A stretch of DNA of 7,652 bases, from NCBI GenBank assembly GCA_023458995.1, contig JAEWVV010000253.1, forward strand, positions 1 through 7,652. Reading direction: 5' to 3'. Positions 5,784-7,652 of the stretch are shown one piece after another. A model generated the notes under the pieces. The model was not told where the DNA came from and did no database searches. It was given only the letters and a program-made list of their open reading frames with translations. This DNA comes from Bacillota bacterium. Its GTDB lineage: Bacteria > Bacillota_I > Bacilli_A > Acholeplasmatales > Acholeplasmataceae. The stretch's first letter is position 1, and the number at the start of each line of letters is the position of its first letter. A program made the translations under genes and the position numbers.

Positions 5784-6316
5784 TGCGTATCGTCGGTGGA
5801 ACACATCGCGGTAGAATGATTGACCGTGTAATGGTAGATACAACAAGAGAAACAGCTGATATGGTCAAGGTTGCTGTCTTTAATATGCTTGAAAATCAGT
5901 GTAAAGGTACTGTTTTAGACCTTTTTGCAGGTTCAGGTGCATACGGTATAGAAGCAATCTCTAGAGGGGCAGAAAAGACCTATTTTGTCGATTCTAATCT
6001 AAGTGCTATAAAAACCATTGAAAAGAATATTAAGATGCTAAAAGAAGAATCAAAAGCATCGATTCATAAGATGACGTATGATAAATTCATTGAAAATCTC
6101 GATGGTCTAGCATTTGATTATATTTTCTTAGATCCACCCTATCAGATGAATGTCTATGAAGAAGTAATTCAAAAACTTGAACCATTCATCAAAGAAGATG
6201 GCTATGTAATCTGTGAATCAGATAAAAAGGTTGTCTTACCAAAGAGTATTAAGTCACTCGAAAAAATTAAAGATAAGACATATGGTATTAAAAGAATCTC
6301 AATTTATCAAAAATAA
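5783..6316 (+). CDS. rsmD: 16S rRNA (guanine966-N2)-methyltransferase RsmD
   Basis: A 177-aa SAM-dependent enzyme that methylates N2 of G966 in 16S rRNA during small-subunit assembly. Family marks are the N-terminal MRIVGGTHRGR, the TRETADMVKVAVFNML segment, SAM-binding motif I DLFAGSG (46-52), acidic VDSN (69-72), and the catalytic DPPY (117-120) of N2-guanine methylases. Length is normal. Its ATG overlaps the copZ stop as TAATG, and the only Shine-Dalgarno-like sequence, AGGA near 5764-5767, is about 15 bases away, so translation probably depends on ribosomes finishing copZ. In many Firmicutes rsmD is followed by coaD; here it closes a copper operon and meets a convergent gene. No separate promoter is obvious inside copZ. 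Confidence 0.95.
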   Translation: MRIVGGTHRGRMIDRVMVDTTRETADMVKVAVFNMLENQCKGTVLDLFAGSGAYGIEAISRGAEKTYFVDSNLSAIKTIEKNIKMLKEESKASIHKMTYDKFIENLDGLAFDYIFLDPPYQMNVYEEVIQKLEPFIKEDGYVICESDKKVVLPKSIKSLEKIKDKTYGIKRISIYQK

Positions 6317-6340
6317 AAGGACAAAAAATTTGCCCTTTTT
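6315..6340. terminator. Bidirectional terminator between convergent genes
   Basis: AAAAGG (6315-6320) with CCTTTT (6334-6339) and CAAA (6322-6325) with TTTG (6329-6332) form a stem with one A/C mismatch and an AAA loop. It is flanked by A's on the left and T's on the right, so it can end the copper/rsmD transcript and the opposing membrane-protein transcript. Confidence 0.8.
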
Positions 6341-6345
6341 CTCTA

Positions 6346-7188
6346 TTATTTAATTACTTTTTCTTTTATTTTTTCAAGTTTACCTGAACTTAGTTCATTA
6401 AACCAAACGTGCTTAATATGATATTTTTCAAAGAGATCAAGATCATCTTGGTACGAAAGAATATTCAGTTCATATAAAGGTTTTTCAATCGATACTTTTT
6501 CACCTGTTGCTAGCCAGTAAAGATAATCTTTTTCAATCTTTTTATCGTTAGTTGTGATATTTACTTCGCCGATTGGATCAATGATATAACGATCATCTTT
6601 AAAGAAATCATTAATTTCTACTTTATAAGAAGACAAGGGAATATCATAACTATAGAACTTTTCTTTGTTTCTACCCACAATAAGAATGACACGTTCTTTT
6701 GTAATCTTTGCTGAATTAAAAAGAAGTAGTAATCCAAAAATAAGTCCAATGACTGCAAATACTAAGATCAAATAAAACGTGATATCATGAAAGATGAAAT
6801 AAGCTGTACCACCTGCAACAATTGATGCTAGGATGACAAGAATAGATGTACGTTTATTCATTTGCTTGGTTTGGATTGATGTTGGGATACTCTTTAAGAA
6901 TTTACGTCGTTTAATCTTGATTAAAGGGATTCCACCAGTGATTGATGCGAATATTAATAGAGCAAAGAAGACAGGACCTACTTGATAGACGAGAACAAGA
7001 ATGAATTGTTTGAGTTCAAGTGTTGGATATGCTCTTATCACAGGGAGCAAATTGGACAAAAAGAGAACCAAGAGTAACCCATAACCCACTTTTTTTCTTC
7101 TACCAAAAACACTAAAAAGAAAATAAGAGGTTATAAAGTAACCCACAGATTGTAAGATAAAATCAAAAAATAAATCCAAATCGGTCAC
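6346..7188 (-). CDS. Uncharacterised five-helix membrane protein
   Basis: I do not recognise this 280-aa protein. About five hydrophobic segments (roughly residues 7-28, 35-52, 61-84, 113-133 and 137-157) are followed by a soluble domain (160-280). That domain opens with a beta-rich stretch, ERVILIVGRNKEKFYSYDIP, and ends in a lysine-rich tail. A basic patch (KIKRRK, about 91-96) between helices 3 and 4 suggests a cytosolic loop. I chose GTG 7188, four bases after AAGGA on the minus strand (7197-7193); TTG 7179 three codons later is an alternative. It has its own strong promoter (7212-7241) and converges on rsmD. No enzymatic motif is visible, and the neighbours give no hint of its role. Confidence 0.75.
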   Translation of the reverse strand: MTDLDLFFDFILQSVGYFITSYFLFSVFGRRKKVGYGLLLVLFLSNLLPVIRAYPTLELKQFILVLVYQVGPVFFALLIFASITGGIPLIKIKRRKFLKSIPTSIQTKQMNKRTSILVILASIVAGGTAYFIFHDITFYLILVFAVIGLIFGLLLLFNSAKITKERVILIVGRNKEKFYSYDIPLSSYKVEINDFFKDDRYIIDPIGEVNITTNDKKIEKDYLYWLATGEKVSIEKPLYELNILSYQDDLDLFEKYHIKHVWFNELSSGKLEKIKEKVIK

Positions 7189-7211
7189 CCCATCCTTATA
7201 TCGTATGACTC

Positions 7212-7241
7212 ATTATAAATGAAATTGTGTGATTATGTCAA
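7212..7241 (-). promoter_or_regulatory. Promoter of the minus-strand membrane protein
   Basis: On the minus strand, TTGACA (7241-7236) and TATAAT (7217-7212) are both perfect and separated by 18 bp. Transcription would start near 7205, about 17 nt before GTG 7188. Confidence 0.8.
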
Positions 7242-7257
7242 TAACAAGAAATATCGC

Positions 7258-7286
7258 TTGTAATTTATAGTTTTATCAAGTAAAAT
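7258..7286 (+). promoter_or_regulatory. Promoter of yneF
   Basis: TTGTAA (7258-7263) and TAAAAT (7281-7286) lie 17 bp apart. The start point would be near 7293, about 22 nt before ATG 7315. Its -35 is 16 bp from the -35 of the divergent minus-strand promoter, so the two fire away from each other. Confidence 0.6.
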
Positions 7287-7314
7287 ATGGTTAGCATAAG
7301 TGAGGTGCATGACT

Positions 7315-7539
7315 ATGATCAATTTAGCTTGGTGGGCATTTGTCTTAATTTTAATTGGATTACTTCTTGTAGGTGGCGTTGTTGGTTTTTTACTAGCACG
7401 CACATGGTTTAAGAAGTATTTGGAAAAGAATCCTCCAGTAAATGAAAAAATGATTCGCGAAATGATGCGTCAAATGGGTAGAACACCTTCTGAAAAGCAA
7501 GTTCGTCAAATTTTAGCATCAATGAATCAATATAAGTAA
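7315..7539 (+). CDS. yneF: YneF/UPF0154 family small membrane protein
   Basis: A 74-aa protein with one N-terminal membrane helix (about residues 5-27, rich in Leu, Ile and Gly) and a short basic cytosolic tail. Matching the UPF0154 pattern are the positively charged end of the helix (ARTWFKKYL), then NPPVNEKMIREMMRQMG, and TPSEKQVRQILASMN. The family is widespread in Bacilli and Mollicutes and its function is unknown. ATG 7315 is chosen because GAGGTG (7302-7307) is seven bases upstream. ATG 7309 is almost on top of that site, and GTG 7300 lies before it. The gene has its own promoter and terminator, so it is probably transcribed alone. Confidence 0.93.
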   Translation: MINLAWWAFVLILIGLLLVGGVVGFLLARTWFKKYLEKNPPVNEKMIREMMRQMGRTPSEKQVRQILASMNQYK

Positions 7540-7546
7540 GACCAAT

Positions 7547-7572
7547 TGACATATGAAAATATGTCATTTTTT
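7547..7572 (+). terminator. Intrinsic terminator of yneF
   Basis: TGACATAT (7547-7554) and ATATGTCA (7559-7566) form a perfect 8-bp stem with a GAAA loop, followed by six T's. It lies seven bases after the yneF stop and just before the Shine-Dalgarno of the next gene, so that gene is either fed by leaky read-through or has no separate visible promoter. Confidence 0.85.
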
Positions 7573-7589
7573 CTAAGGAGATTTAAAAA

Positions 7590-7652
7590 ATGAAAAAACA
7601 AATCATTGAACAAGTCATTCATGGGATGCTTCATGTTGCAAGACCTCTCGAG
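7590..7652 (+). CDS. Start of an unidentified gene, cut by the window edge
   Basis: ATG 7590 is nine bases after a clear AAGGAG (7575-7580) and opens 21 sense codons to the window end, beginning MKKQIIEQVIHGMLHVARP. The stretch is amphipathic, with no signal peptide or domain recognisable from so few residues. It runs in the same direction as yneF but lies beyond a strong terminator. The product cannot be named from what is present. Confidence 0.65.
   Translation, partial: MKKQIIEQVIHGMLHVARPLE

Noticed and set aside
7647..7652. The window ends exactly on CTCGAG (an XhoI site), hinting at a clone boundary.
   Set aside because: The left end shows no such site, and a hexamer at one edge is easily coincidence; the reading frame simply continues off the window.

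Overview
The window looks like chromosomal DNA from a low-GC, wall-less or wall-poor Firmicute relative, most likely an Acholeplasma-type mollicute. Reasons are the AT-rich coding style, a YneF/UPF0154 protein of the kind shared by Bacilli and Mollicutes, Bacillus-like sigma-A promoters and Shine-Dalgarno sites, and U-rich intrinsic terminators. Tryptophan is encoded by TGG and all eight complete genes stop at TAA, so the standard code works here, as it does in Acholeplasma but not in Mycoplasma. The genus is an inference; no rRNA or tRNA gene is present to confirm it.

Layout. Bases 1-167 are non-coding: one exact DnaA box plus two weaker look-alikes (21-64), two tandem hairpin terminators (83-154), and a -10 element. 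An orphan eight-helix membrane protein follows (180-1637). Bases 1638-1924 carry a strong promoter (1694-1722) and about 150 bases of GC-richer, foldable sequence ending in a T-tract. This is best read as an independently transcribed structured RNA with a 6S-like outline, although the family is not proven. An extended -10 promoter then drives an M42 metallo-aminopeptidase (1925-2986), closed by a UUCG-loop terminator.

Bases 3007-6340 are a compact four-gene unit: an ArsR-family metal sensor, a P1B-1 Cu(I)-exporting ATPase (CopA), a CopZ-like copper chaperone, and rsmD, the 16S rRNA G966 methyltransferase. The genes overlap by 17 nt, are separated by 3 nt, and overlap by 1 nt in turn. A 7-bp inverted repeat over the promoter is the likely operator. 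The simplest model is that the sensor represses the unit, metal releases it, CopZ carries Cu(I) in the cytosol and CopA pumps it out. rsmD appears to be carried along as a translationally coupled passenger.

On the right, a minus-strand membrane protein of unknown function (7188-6346) converges on rsmD across a shared terminator. It is transcribed divergently from yneF (7315-7539) from a 126-base intergenic region with two back-to-back promoters. After a yneF terminator, the first 21 codons of another gene run off the edge. The items most worth following up are the structured RNA, the ArsR-type control of a copper ATPase, and the rsmD coupling. I do not see CRISPR arrays, insertion sequences, phage genes or a recognisable defence system.
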